Positions 53,442 to 62,514 of a stretch of DNA of 64,000 nucleotides are shown here, in pieces. The position numbers were made by a program, and so were the translations under genes. The stretch is from Flavobacterium acetivorans (lineage in GTDB: Bacteria > Bacteroidota > Bacteroidia > Flavobacteriales > Flavobacteriaceae). Below the pieces are notes generated by a model that worked only from the letters and a program-made list of their open reading frames with translations, was not told the DNA's origin and made no database searches. How positions within the stretch are numbered: the stretch's first letter is position 1; each line of letters starts with the position of its first letter. Location: positions 3,100,001-3,164,000 of the forward strand of contig NZ_CP087132.1 of assembly GCF_020911885.1 (NCBI RefSeq), in the 5' to 3' direction.

Positions 53442-53927
53442 ATGAAAAAGTTTTTATTAATAATCGCTTTATTTGTTTTACAAAATAGTTTTGGGCAACA
53501 AAACACTACTACTTATTATTTTATTCGTCATGCAGAGAAAGCTGATAATTCTAAAAACCCTGTATTGTCTGAAATAGGTATTCAAAGAGCAAAAATGTGG
53601 AATAATCTATTCTCTGAAATTGATTTCGACTAAATTTATACTACCGATTATATTCGAACTCAGCAAACAGGCTCTCCAACTGCAGTCACAAGAAAAATAA
53701 ATATTAAACTTTATGATCCCAAAACAATCGTTATTGACTCATTTAAAAAAGAAACAGTGGGTAAAAAAATATTAATTGTTGGCCATAGCAATTCCACGCC
53801 TGATTTTGTAAATAAAATCATCAATAAGGATAAATATACTGCTATTGATGAAAATACTTTTGGCAATCTTTATATAATAACTGTCAGCGGAAACACGATT
53901 ACGCATCAGCAATTGAAATTACCTTAA
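53442..53927 (+). pseudogene. Exported histidine phosphatase (phosphoglycerate mutase-like) with in-frame stop
   Basis: A signal (MKKFLLIIALFVLQNSFG) leads to TYYFIRHAEKADNS with the catalytic RHxE. After SEIDFD a TAA at 53631-53633 interrupts. The same frame continues as IYTTDYIRTQQTGSPTA, then LIVGHSNSTPDFVNKI with the second catalytic His, to a stop at 53925. One base change (for example AAA to TAA) would explain it. Without readthrough the product is truncated and inactive. Confidence 0.8.
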
Positions 53928-53931
53928 TTTA

Positions 53932-53961
53932 TTGCGAAAAATTTAATTTTTGTTACCTTTG
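53932..53961 (+). promoter_or_regulatory. smpB promoter
   Basis: TTG at 53932-53934, spacer exactly 19 nt, TACCTTTG at 53954-53961: a perfect Bacteroidota promoter. The smpB ATG begins 7 nt after the -7 box, so the mRNA is probably leaderless. Confidence 0.8.
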
Positions 53962-53967
53962 TTGCTT

Positions 53968-54423
53968 ATGCTAAAAACAGTCAACATACTTAATAAAAGA
54001 GCTCGATTCGATTATGAAATAATCGAAAAGTTCACCGCAGGAATTGTTTTGGCGGGAACCGAAATAAAATCCATACGTTTAGGAAAAGCGAATATTACCG
54101 AGAGTTTCTGCGAGTTTAGTGGTACGGAACTTTTTGCCATCAATACCTATATCGAAGAATATGCTTTTGGGAATCAATTTAACCATAAAGCCCGAAGCGA
54201 AAGAAAACTTTTACTCAATAAACGCGAACTGAAAAGTTTAGCACGAAGTGTACAATCCAAGGGGTTAACCATAGTTCCTTTAAAATTATTCACTAACGAA
54301 AAAGGAATGGCTAAATTGGAAATAGGACTTTGCCGAGGTAAAAAAACCTATGACAAACGCGAATCATTAAAAGAACAAGATACCAAACGCGATTTAGACC
54401 GAATTAAAAAAGCGTACAAATAG
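53968..54423 (+). CDS. smpB: SsrA-binding protein SmpB
   Basis: 151 residues from the ATG at 53968 (MLKTVNILNKRARFDYEI). Family blocks: AGIVLAGTEIKSIR, ITESFCEF, LNKRELKSL, VPLKLFTNEKGMAKLEIGLCRGKKTYDKRE and the basic tail KRDLDRIKKAY. Delivers tmRNA to stalled ribosomes. Followed by a terminator. Confidence 0.96.
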   Translation: MLKTVNILNKRARFDYEIIEKFTAGIVLAGTEIKSIRLGKANITESFCEFSGTELFAINTYIEEYAFGNQFNHKARSERKLLLNKRELKSLARSVQSKGLTIVPLKLFTNEKGMAKLEIGLCRGKKTYDKRESLKEQDTKRDLDRIKKAYK

Positions 54424-54424
54424 C

Positions 54425-54454
54425 AAAAAGGGTAATTGATTTTACCCTTTTTTA
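54425..54454 (+). terminator. Intrinsic terminator of smpB
   Basis: AAAAAGGGTAA/TTACCCTTTTT stem with a short loop and T run. Confidence 0.9.
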
Positions 54455-54501
54455 TTATTTAAAATGATGACTATATTTGTCAAGACTTCATAAATCTTAA
54501 T

Positions 54502-55557
54502 ATGGAAACAAAAACGCTCCTCAAAAACGCAAGAGAACAAAAAGGACTCAAAACCAGAGAAGTGGCACAAATTCTAGGCATCGATCAGGCTTTAATCAGT
54601 AAATTTGAAACTGGAACCAGAAAACCTACAAAAGAACAAGTCGTAAAAATTGCCACATTACTAGAAATCGATCTGGAATCTCTTATGATTAGCTGGCTAA
54701 AAGAAAAAATAATACATGAAATTGGCAACGACGAATTTGCATTGCAAGCATTAAAAGCAGCCGAAGAAGAAATTAAATCGAATAAAAATGCTTCTGCTAA
54801 GAAAGTTTCTACTTTACTTCAAAAACTTTTGGATGAAATAGATCTTTTCAAGGCAAAACTGAATCCTTTCCGACCTATTGAAAATAGTCCTCTGAATCAA
54901 GCTTTCGAATTAGAATACACACATGCGAGCAATTGCATTGAAGGAAATACGCTTACTCTAGCCGAAACGGATCTTGTTATCAATGAAGGACAAACTATTT
55001 CGGGCAAGAGCATGAGAGAACATTTGGAAGCCATAAACCACCAAGAAGCCATTGCTTTTATTAAAAATGCAATCCAAAAAAATACAATTCTTAGTGAAAA
55101 AGAACTCATTTCCTTACATGGAATTATTTTGAGAGGAATTTTGCCAAAAGAAGCCGGTCAATACAGAAATGTATCTATTACAATAAAAAACAACAGTTTT
55201 AATCCTGCTGACCCACTGACTATTCCCAAAGAAATTGAAACATTGTTTAATTGGTATGAATTAAATAAAAACAATACACATCCTATTATTTTGGCAGCCA
55301 CAATAAAAGAGCGACTTTTAACTATTCATCCTTTTATAAATGGCAACGGAAAAGTATCGAGACTGATTATGAACCTGATTCTCTTGCAACACGGTTATCC
55401 AATAGCAAACATAAAAGCGACCGAAGATAAACGAATGCACTATTACCAAACTCTAAAAGCTTCTTTAGCACAAGAAAACAAAGAAGATTTTATAATGTTT
55501 ATTGCCCAAACTGAAAAAGAAAATATCCAAAGATTTCTTGAAGTTATCAATCAATAA
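54502..55557 (+). CDS. HTH-Fic family protein (predicted AMPylase with inhibitory motif)
   Basis: 351 residues. The N-terminal XRE HTH (REVAQILGIDQALISKFE) is fused to a Fic protein. ASNCIEGNTLT fits the inhibitory (S/T)xxxE(G/N) motif placed before the core (class II Fic). The catalytic loop is HPFINGNGKVSRL near residue 275, with Lys where many have Arg. Probably transfers AMP to a protein, held in check by its own helix; the HTH suggests it also binds DNA. A TATATTTG box is at 54472-54479. Confidence 0.88.
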   Translation: METKTLLKNAREQKGLKTREVAQILGIDQALISKFETGTRKPTKEQVVKIATLLEIDLESLMISWLKEKIIHEIGNDEFALQALKAAEEEIKSNKNASAKKVSTLLQKLLDEIDLFKAKLNPFRPIENSPLNQAFELEYTHASNCIEGNTLTLAETDLVINEGQTISGKSMREHLEAINHQEAIAFIKNAIQKNTILSEKELISLHGIILRGILPKEAGQYRNVSITIKNNSFNPADPLTIPKEIETLFNWYELNKNNTHPIILAATIKERLLTIHPFINGNGKVSRLIMNLILLQHGYPIANIKATEDKRMHYYQTLKASLAQENKEDFIMFIAQTEKENIQRFLEVINQ

Positions 55558-55584
55558 AAAACCATTCTGTTTTTGAATGGTTTT
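55557..55584. terminator. Bidirectional intrinsic terminator
   Basis: AAAACCATTC/GAATGGTTTT stem with a 7-nt loop, between convergent fic and pcm. Confidence 0.85.
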
Positions 55585-55586
55585 AT

Positions 55587-56228
55587 TTAATTTTTATCTT
55601 CCAGTAGAGGCACAAATCTACATTCCCCGAGTTCATGTTTCTCAAATTGGGTCTCATTCTTGCGAATCAACAGCGTCATTTCTTGCACATCATCTCCCAA
55701 CGGAATAACTAATCTTCCACCTATTTTTAGCTGTGCCATTAAAGGTTTTGGTATAAATGGCGCGCCAGCAGTCACAATAATGCTGTCAAAAGGAGCATAA
55801 CCCGGTAACCCTTTGTAACCATCGCCAAAAGAAAGATGTTTGGGACGAATCCCCAACTTAGGCAACAAAACCGAAGTTTGTTTAAACAGTTCGTTTTGTC
55901 TCTCCACACTATAAACTTTGGCACCCATCAAACACAAAACAGCGGTTTGGTAACCGGAGCCGGTTCCAATTTCCAAAATTTTATGATCTTTTTTTATTTC
56001 CAATAATTGCGATTGAAAAGCAACAGTATAAGGTTGCGAAATCGTTTGGCCTGCAGCAATAGGAAATGCCTTGTCTTGATAAGCATAATCTTCAAAACTG
56101 GAATTCAAAAAAAGGTGTCTTGGGATTTTTTTGATCGCTTCCAAAACATTTTTATCCGTGATCCCTTTTTGCTCTAAAACGCTTACTAATTGATTCCGAA
56201 GTCCTTGATGTTTGGCTGTGTCTTTCAA
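55587..56228 (-). CDS. pcm: Protein-L-isoaspartate O-methyltransferase
   Basis: 213 residues. SAM site LEIGTGSGYQTAVL, AAGQTISQPYTVAFQ substrate loop, and GLPGYAPFDSIIVTAGAP. Repairs isoaspartyl residues in aged proteins. The start codon is TTG at 56228; the reading MKDTAKHQGLRNQL matches the usual N-terminus, so it is preferred to any internal Met. Confidence 0.93.
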   Translation of the reverse strand: MKDTAKHQGLRNQLVSVLEQKGITDKNVLEAIKKIPRHLFLNSSFEDYAYQDKAFPIAAGQTISQPYTVAFQSQLLEIKKDHKILEIGTGSGYQTAVLCLMGAKVYSVERQNELFKQTSVLLPKLGIRPKHLSFGDGYKGLPGYAPFDSIIVTAGAPFIPKPLMAQLKIGGRLVIPLGDDVQEMTLLIRKNETQFEKHELGECRFVPLLEDKN

Positions 56229-56314
56229 AATTTGTAGATTTTATTTTGGTAAAAATAGAAGTAAAAACATCATTTTCCAAATGCAAAATTCAACTTCAAA
56301 AGTCATTATTTTAA

Positions 56315-56343
56315 TTGGAATTTGGTATTTATTGTTATTTTTG
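56315..56343 (+). promoter_or_regulatory. Promoter of the oxidoreductase gene
   Basis: TTG at 56315-56317, 18-nt spacer, TATTTTTG at 56336-56343; ATG follows at 56360. Confidence 0.6.
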
Positions 56344-56359
56344 TAGAAATTACATCACT

Positions 56360-57325
56360 ATGCTGAAAATTGGAGTATTAGGTGCTGGTCACCTAGGAAA
56401 AATACATTTGCGATTATTACAACAATCTGAAAAATACGAATTAGTTGGTTTTTATGACCCTAATCAAGAAAATGCGGAGAAAGTTTCTAAAGAATTTGGA
56501 TACAAACATTTCAGCACGATAGCAACACTTATCCACGCCGTAGATGTCATAGATATCGTTACGCCTACACTTTCTCATTATAAATGTGCCAAAGTTGCCA
56601 TCAAATCCGGTAAACACGTTTTTATTGAAAAACCCATTTCAAATACATTAGAAGAAGCCGAAGAAATTATCGCTTTGGCTAATGAATACAATGTAAAAGG
56701 GCAAGTAGGCCATGTTGAAAGATTCAATCCTGCCTTTATTGCTACCAAAAACATGATTGAGAATCCCATGTTTATTGAAACCCATCGTTTGGCCGAATTC
56801 AATCCGCGCGGAACAGATGTTCCCGTAGTTTTGGACTTAATGATACACGACATCGACGTTATTCTCAGTGTGGTGAAATCAAAAGTAAAAAATGTTAGCG
56901 CCAGCGGTGTCTCGGTTATAAGCGAAACTCCGGATATTGCCAATGCCCGAATCGAATTTGAAAATGGCTGTGTTGCTAATTTGACTGCCAGCAGAATTTC
57001 GATGAAAAACATGCGTAAAACCCGTTTTTTTCAAAAAGACGCCTACATCTCTGTTGACTTTTTGGAGAAAAAATGTGAAGTCGTAAAAATGAAAGATGCT
57101 CCTGAAATCCCTGGTGATTTTGATATGATTTTGCAAAATGCAGAAGGCGTAAAAAAACAGATCTATTTTTCTAATCCCGATGTCGAACAAAACAACGCCA
57201 TATTGGAAGAATTAGACACCTTTGCCGATGCAATAAATAACAATACAACTCCAATTGTAACCTTGGAACAAGCTACCGAAGCGTTAAAAGTTGCCTATCA
57301 GATTATCGATTGTTTTAAGAAATAA
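56360..57325 (+). CDS. Gfo/Idh/MocA-family oxidoreductase
   Basis: 321 residues from the ATG at 56360 (MLKIGVLGAGHLGKIHL). Rossmann GAGHLG, then HVFIEKPISNTLEEA with the family EKP motif, and VGHVERFNPAF. NAD(P)-dependent dehydrogenase; the sugar or cyclitol substrate is not clear. It may be transcribed with the next gene, 52 nt downstream. Confidence 0.9.
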   Translation: MLKIGVLGAGHLGKIHLRLLQQSEKYELVGFYDPNQENAEKVSKEFGYKHFSTIATLIHAVDVIDIVTPTLSHYKCAKVAIKSGKHVFIEKPISNTLEEAEEIIALANEYNVKGQVGHVERFNPAFIATKNMIENPMFIETHRLAEFNPRGTDVPVVLDLMIHDIDVILSVVKSKVKNVSASGVSVISETPDIANARIEFENGCVANLTASRISMKNMRKTRFFQKDAYISVDFLEKKCEVVKMKDAPEIPGDFDMILQNAEGVKKQIYFSNPDVEQNNAILEELDTFADAINNNTTPIVTLEQATEALKVAYQIIDCFKK

Positions 57326-57377
57326 ATAAACCTTAGCATTTAAAAGTTAAACGAGAAAACTTTAAAATTATAATTAA

Positions 57378-58265
57378 ATGAAAATAATAGCAGTAATAGG
57401 TGCAGGAACAATGGGGAACGGAATTGCCCATACTTTTGCCCAAAGTGGTTTTACCGTAAAATTAATTGATGTTTCCGAAAAATCACTAGACAAAGGAATG
57501 GCGACCATTGCCGCTAATTTAGACCGAATGGTTACAAAAGGAACCATAACCGAAGAGGATAAAATGAAAACTATTACTAATATCATCACTTATACTGACA
57601 TCAAAGATGGCGTTGTAGGAGCTGATTTAGTGGTGGAAGCCGCTACTGAAAACGTAGAATTGAAACTTAATATTTTCAAGCAATTGAATGAGGCTTGTTC
57701 CCATAATACCATATTGGCAACTAATACTTCTTCTATTTCCATTACGCAAATAGGAGCTGTTGTTTCGCATCCGGAACGCGTTATTGGGATGCACTTTATG
57801 AATCCGGTGCCAATTATGAAATTGGTCGAAATTATTCGTGGTTACAACACTTCTGACGAGGTAACGAAAATCATAATGACATTATCTGAAAAATTAGGAA
57901 AAGTTCCAACAGAAGTTAATGATTACCCCGGTTTTGTAGCCAACAGAATTTTGATGCCTATGATCAATGAATCTATCGAAACACTATACAATGGCGTTGC
58001 AGGAGTTCAAGAAATTGATACCGTAATGAAATTAGGAATGGGACATCCGATGGGACCGCTACAATTGGCTGATTTTATTGGGCTTGACGTATGTTTAGCA
58101 ATATTAAATGTAATGTACGACGGTTTCAAAAACCCAAAATATGCACCTTGTCCTTTATTGGTAAATATGGTTCGTGCGGGCAAATTGGGAGTGAAATCCG
58201 GAGAAGGTTTCTACGATTATGCTGAAAGCAAAAAAGCAGAGAAAGTTTCTAAACAATTTATTTAA
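57378..58265 (+). CDS. 3-hydroxybutyryl-CoA dehydrogenase
   Basis: 295 residues. NAD site IAVIGAGTMGNGIAHTFAQ, VVEAATENVELK, NTSSISITQI, catalytic His in GMHFMNPVPIMKLVE, and PGFVANRILMPMINE. Oxidises or forms (3S)-hydroxybutyryl-CoA in short-chain acyl-CoA metabolism. Probably in a series with the DUF1015 gene. Confidence 0.93.
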   Translation: MKIIAVIGAGTMGNGIAHTFAQSGFTVKLIDVSEKSLDKGMATIAANLDRMVTKGTITEEDKMKTITNIITYTDIKDGVVGADLVVEAATENVELKLNIFKQLNEACSHNTILATNTSSISITQIGAVVSHPERVIGMHFMNPVPIMKLVEIIRGYNTSDEVTKIIMTLSEKLGKVPTEVNDYPGFVANRILMPMINESIETLYNGVAGVQEIDTVMKLGMGHPMGPLQLADFIGLDVCLAILNVMYDGFKNPKYAPCPLLVNMVRAGKLGVKSGEGFYDYAESKKAEKVSKQFI

Positions 58266-58331
58266 AAAAGTCACAGTTTCGGTTTCCAGCAAATTAACAT
58301 TCCTGAAAACTGAAACTGAAAACCAAATCCG

Positions 58332-59552
58332 ATGGCCAAAATAAGTCCTTTTAAAGCAGTTCGGCCTACCTCTGACAAAGTGAGCTTAGTTACTTCGCGT
58401 TCCTATGATGACTATGGAGCTGCAGAACTTGCCGCCTATTTAGAATTCAATCCGTTTTCATTTTTACACATTCTCAATCCGGCCTATGTCAACCAACAAA
58501 AATTGGGTTGGGACAAGCGATTTAAAATGGTAAAACACAAATACCATGATTTTAAAAAAGACGGTGTTTTAGTCCAGGAAGAAAAAGCTGTTTTTTATCT
58601 GTATGAAATTCAATCAAAAAACCATTCCTTTACTGGGATTTTGGCAGGAATTTCAATTGAAGATTATCAAAATAATATAATCAAAAAACACGAGGACACC
58701 TTGCAATATCGTGTTGATTTGTTCAAGGACTATTTGCATCAAACCGGTTTTAATACCGAGCCTGTTTTGATAACTTATAATGACAACCAGGAACTTTCTG
58801 AATGGATTTCGACAAAAAAAACAGCTCGACCAATTTACGAATTTGCAACTACCAATAAAGAAAAGCACATCCTTTGGACTATTGAAAGTGAAGACGAAAT
58901 CAATTGGTTAAAAATGCAATTTGAAAAAATAGGCGACTTGTATATTGCCGACGGACATCATCGATCCGCATCAGCCGAATTGCTTTTTAAAGAAGATAAA
59001 GAGTTGGAAAATGAAAACCTGAATTCTTTCATGAGTTTTCTTATCGCCGAAAGCAATGTTAAAATTTACGAATATAATAGAATCATCAGAGATTTAAACA
59101 ACTATTCGAAAGACGAATTTATCAAGAAAATTTCTGAACATTTTGTCATCAAAAGCAAAAAACAGGAACTCTGGAAACCAAAACACAAGTTTGAATTCGG
59201 AATGTATCTTGATGGCGAGTTTTATGCTTTGCGATTAAAAGAAGAGTTTTTCGTTTTCGAAAATGAATTATCAAAACTTGATGCGCAAATCATATACGAC
59301 ACGGTTTTAAAGCCAATTTTAGGCATAGACGATCTGCGTACCGATGACAGAATTGAGTATGTACCGGGAACAAAATCCATCACAACCATAAAAGAATTGG
59401 TAGATAGTGGTGAGTTTAAAGTTGGTTTTATCATGTTTCCTTCAAATATTAATGAAATAAAAGCTTTGGCTGATGCTAATTTAATCATGCCTCCAAAAAG
59501 CACTTACATCGAACCCAAATTCAGAAGTGGTTTGGTGATTTATGAGCTTTAA
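58332..59552 (+). CDS. DUF1015 family protein
   Basis: 406 residues. ISPFKAVRPTSDKVSLVTSRSYDDY at the start, YIADGHHRSASAELL in the middle (the family's ADGHHR motif) and LRTDDRIEYVPGT near the end. Function unknown; in other bacteria it lies near D-3-phosphoglycerate dehydrogenase genes and resembles a kinase-like or SerK-like fold. Followed by yggS 20 nt on. Confidence 0.9.
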   Translation: MAKISPFKAVRPTSDKVSLVTSRSYDDYGAAELAAYLEFNPFSFLHILNPAYVNQQKLGWDKRFKMVKHKYHDFKKDGVLVQEEKAVFYLYEIQSKNHSFTGILAGISIEDYQNNIIKKHEDTLQYRVDLFKDYLHQTGFNTEPVLITYNDNQELSEWISTKKTARPIYEFATTNKEKHILWTIESEDEINWLKMQFEKIGDLYIADGHHRSASAELLFKEDKELENENLNSFMSFLIAESNVKIYEYNRIIRDLNNYSKDEFIKKISEHFVIKSKKQELWKPKHKFEFGMYLDGEFYALRLKEEFFVFENELSKLDAQIIYDTVLKPILGIDDLRTDDRIEYVPGTKSITTIKELVDSGEFKVGFIMFPSNINEIKALADANLIMPPKSTYIEPKFRSGLVIYEL

Positions 59553-59572
59553 ATCTGTTTAAAAATTAAAAA

Positions 59573-60232
59573 ATGTCAATAGCAACCAATTTACAATCCA
59601 TAAAATCTTCTTTGGCTGAAAACGTAACACTTGTTGCCGTTTCTAAAACCAAACCCATCGCTGATTTGATGGAGGCCTATGATGCAGGACAACGCATTTT
59701 TGGTGAAAACAAAATCCAGGAAATGGCCGAGAAATGGGAACAAATGCCCAAAGACATCCAATGGCATATGATTGGACATGTTCAAACCAATAAGGTCAAA
59801 TTTATGGCACAATTTGTGAGCCTGATTCACGGTGTAGACAGTTTGAAATTATTGCAGGAAATTAACAAACAAGCTCTTAAAAACAATCGAATTATTGACT
59901 GTTTACTACAAATACATATTGCCGAAGAGGAAACGAAATTTGGTCTTGATGAAAAGGAATTGGCTTCCCTACTTTCTTCAAATGAATTTCAGCAAATGAA
60001 GAACATTCGAATTACAGGATTAATGGGAATGGCCACTTTTACAGATAATCAAAACCAGATTAGAAAAGAATTTTTACATCTAAAATCGATTTTTGATCAA
60101 TTAAAAAAACTGCAAACTGCAAACTGCGAACTGCAAACTATTTCAATGGGAATGTCTGGGGATTATCAAATTGCCATTGAATGCGGAAGCACAATGGTTC
60201 GAATAGGAAGTAGTATCTTTGGGAACAGATAA
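59573..60232 (+). CDS. YggS-family pyridoxal phosphate homeostasis protein
   Basis: 219 residues of the alanine-racemase-like TIM barrel: LVAVSKTKPI with the PLP Lys (about 24), FGENKIQEM, WHMIGHVQTNK, GLMGMATF, and MSGDYQIAIECGSTMVRIGSSIFG. Keeps free PLP low. Short spacing from the gene before it suggests one operon. Confidence 0.95.
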   Translation: MSIATNLQSIKSSLAENVTLVAVSKTKPIADLMEAYDAGQRIFGENKIQEMAEKWEQMPKDIQWHMIGHVQTNKVKFMAQFVSLIHGVDSLKLLQEINKQALKNNRIIDCLLQIHIAEEETKFGLDEKELASLLSSNEFQQMKNIRITGLMGMATFTDNQNQIRKEFLHLKSIFDQLKKLQTANCELQTISMGMSGDYQIAIECGSTMVRIGSSIFGNR

Positions 60233-60287
60233 AAGAAAATAGGAAAAAGGCTGAACACAATAAACTGAACACTGAATACTAAAGAAT

Positions 60288-61649
60288 TTGTACGCAATAT
60301 TAGACATAGAAACCACAGGAGGGCAATTCAATGAAGAAGGAATTACCGAAATCGCCATTTATAAATTTGATGGCCATGAAATCGTGGACCAATTTATCAG
60401 TTTAGTCAATCCCGAAATTCCAATTCAGCCTTTTGTTGTTAAATTGACTGGTATAAATAATGCTATGCTCCGATCGGCACCCAAATTTTTTGAGGTGGCT
60501 AAACGCATCATCGAAATAACAAATGATTGTGTACTAGTTGCTCATAATGCTGATTTTGATTACAGAATTTTAAGAACCGAGTTCAGACGTTTAGGATATG
60601 ATTTCAACCAAAAAACGCTTTGTACTGTTGAACTGTCTAAAAAATTATTGCCAGAACAAGTCTCACATAGTTTAGGCAAATTAGTGCGTGCTTTAGGAAT
60701 TCCAATGGCTGACAGGCATCGTGCCAGCGGTGATGCTATGGCAACGGTAAAACTATTCAAGATGCTTCTGGACAAAGACTTGGAAAAAGAAATTGTCAGG
60801 GAACTCATTAAAACAGAAGTCCAAAAAGGAATTGCACCAAAATTATTTAGTATCATTGAAAAACTCCCTTCAAAAACAGGAGTATATTACATTCATAACC
60901 AAGAAGGTAAGATTATTTTTATTGGCAAAAGCAAAAATATAAAAAAGAGAGTCAATCAACATTTCACAGGAATCACTCGCAGTGCTAAAAAAATTCAAGC
61001 CGAAGTCTTTACCGTAACCTATGAAGAAACGGGCAGTGAATTAATCGGCATATTGAAAGAAATAGAAGAAATAAAAATTAATAGACCTATTTACAACAGA
61101 ATGTCTCGTAAGAATAATTATTCTTGGGCCATCTATTCTGAAAAAAATACCGAAGGCTATTTGACTCTAAAACTTCAAAAAGCAGATGGTAGAAAAAAAG
61201 AAATCACCTCTTATCTTACTATGCAGGAAGGTAAAAATGCCTTATCTCATATTACATCTGAATTCAAATTATGTCAAAAACTAACCGGATTATATGAAAC
61301 CAAAACCCATTGCTTTCAATATAATATCAACGAATGTGACGGCACTTGTGTAGGTTCGGTTTCTCCGACAGAGTACAATCAAAGAGTAAGCGACTTTATT
61401 TCTAAAAACAGTTTTGAAAATAAAAGTATGGTTATCGTTGATCGAGGTCGAAATATAAATGAGCGAAGTGCAATTCTGGTGGAAAATGGCGAATACAAAG
61501 GGTATGCTTTCTTTGATTTGAATTATCAAATACATCAAATAGAAATTTTGAAAAACATCATTATTCCGATGCAAAATAGCCGCGATACTCGTAAAACAAT
61601 TCAAGCTTATCTTAGAAAAAATAAAGGTTTTAAGATTATAAATTTCTAA
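60288..61649 (+). CDS. DnaQ-like 3'-5' exonuclease fused to a UvrC-type GIY-YIG domain
   Basis: 453 residues. The TTG at 60288 is the likely start, because YAILDIETTGG at residue 2 is the Exo I motif with no earlier Met. DEDDh residues: D and E in DIETTG, D in HNADFDYR, H and D in HRASGDA. GIY-YIG domain at about 198-280 (GVYYIHNQEGKIIFIGKSKN, with I-F-I-G for the second half). A C-terminal Cys-containing region follows (CFQYNINECDGTC). It resembles the Cho/UvrC-like repair nucleases of Bacteroidota and may cut near DNA lesions. Confidence 0.9.
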   Translation: MYAILDIETTGGQFNEEGITEIAIYKFDGHEIVDQFISLVNPEIPIQPFVVKLTGINNAMLRSAPKFFEVAKRIIEITNDCVLVAHNADFDYRILRTEFRRLGYDFNQKTLCTVELSKKLLPEQVSHSLGKLVRALGIPMADRHRASGDAMATVKLFKMLLDKDLEKEIVRELIKTEVQKGIAPKLFSIIEKLPSKTGVYYIHNQEGKIIFIGKSKNIKKRVNQHFTGITRSAKKIQAEVFTVTYEETGSELIGILKEIEEIKINRPIYNRMSRKNNYSWAIYSEKNTEGYLTLKLQKADGRKKEITSYLTMQEGKNALSHITSEFKLCQKLTGLYETKTHCFQYNINECDGTCVGSVSPTEYNQRVSDFISKNSFENKSMVIVDRGRNINERSAILVENGEYKGYAFFDLNYQIHQIEILKNIIIPMQNSRDTRKTIQAYLRKNKGFKIINF

Positions 61650-61676
61650 TAGGACATCTAAAAGTCTCCATTGCTT

Positions 61677-62513
61677 ATGCCTGAATTAAAATCAAAATAT
61701 GCCCGTTTTAGGCAAAAAGTAAACATAGTAATCTATGGAACAAGCACCAAAGCGGGGCGATTATTTGATTTAATCCTTCTGGGGCTTATTCTATTGAGTG
61801 TCTTTTTAGTGATGATGGATACCGTTGCCGGATTTAACCAAAAATACCATTATTACCTAGTACTTCTGGAGTGGATTATCACCGGATTATTTACCATTGA
61901 ATACATTTTAAGAATCATTTCAATCAACAAACCCTTCAAATACATTTTTAGTTTTTATGGTATTGTAGATTTTCTGGCCATTGTTCCAATGTATTTGTCT
62001 TTTTTCGTAGTTGGAAGCAGCATCTTATCGGTTATTCGTTCTTTGAGATTATTACGGTTATTTAAAATTTTAAACCATCCACAGTTTACAGGTCATTACT
62101 TTCAATTAAAGCAAGCAATTCATGCCAGTAAGGGAAAAATAGCGGTTTTTATCTACTTTGTCCTTATCAGTACCATAATTATTGGTTCATTAATGTATGT
62201 TGTTGAAGGTAAGCAAAGTGGTTTCACTAGTATTCCAATGAGTATTTATTGGACAATTGTAACCTTGACCACCGTTGGCTACGGAGATATTTCTCCTGCA
62301 ACGCCACTAGGACAGTTTATTGCCTCATTTGTAATGATATTGGGATACGGGATCATTGCCGTTCCCACAGGAATTGTTACTGCCGAAATAGCAAAAAAAA
62401 CAAATCCTAAAAATTCAAATCCTAAAACCCCATGTAGTGAATGTGGCGCGGAAGATTATCCGGATAATGCCAATTTTTGCCATCATTGTGGACATTCATT
62501 AGAAAAAAATTAA
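61677..62513 (+). CDS. Voltage-gated-type potassium channel with C-terminal zinc ribbon
   Basis: 278 residues from the ATG at 61677 (MPELKSKYARF). Six membrane helices; S4-like VIRSLRLLRLFKIL with spaced Arg, and the selectivity filter TVGYGD (about 200). After S6 comes a Lys/Asn linker and a C4-type zinc ribbon CSECG-x10-CHHCG in the last 30 residues, an uncommon addition. Inner membrane K+ channel. The miaA start follows 1 nt after its stop. Confidence 0.92.
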   Translation: MPELKSKYARFRQKVNIVIYGTSTKAGRLFDLILLGLILLSVFLVMMDTVAGFNQKYHYYLVLLEWIITGLFTIEYILRIISINKPFKYIFSFYGIVDFLAIVPMYLSFFVVGSSILSVIRSLRLLRLFKILNHPQFTGHYFQLKQAIHASKGKIAVFIYFVLISTIIIGSLMYVVEGKQSGFTSIPMSIYWTIVTLTTVGYGDISPATPLGQFIASFVMILGYGIIAVPTGIVTAEIAKKTNPKNSNPKTPCSECGAEDYPDNANFCHHCGHSLEKN

Positions 62514-62514
62514 A

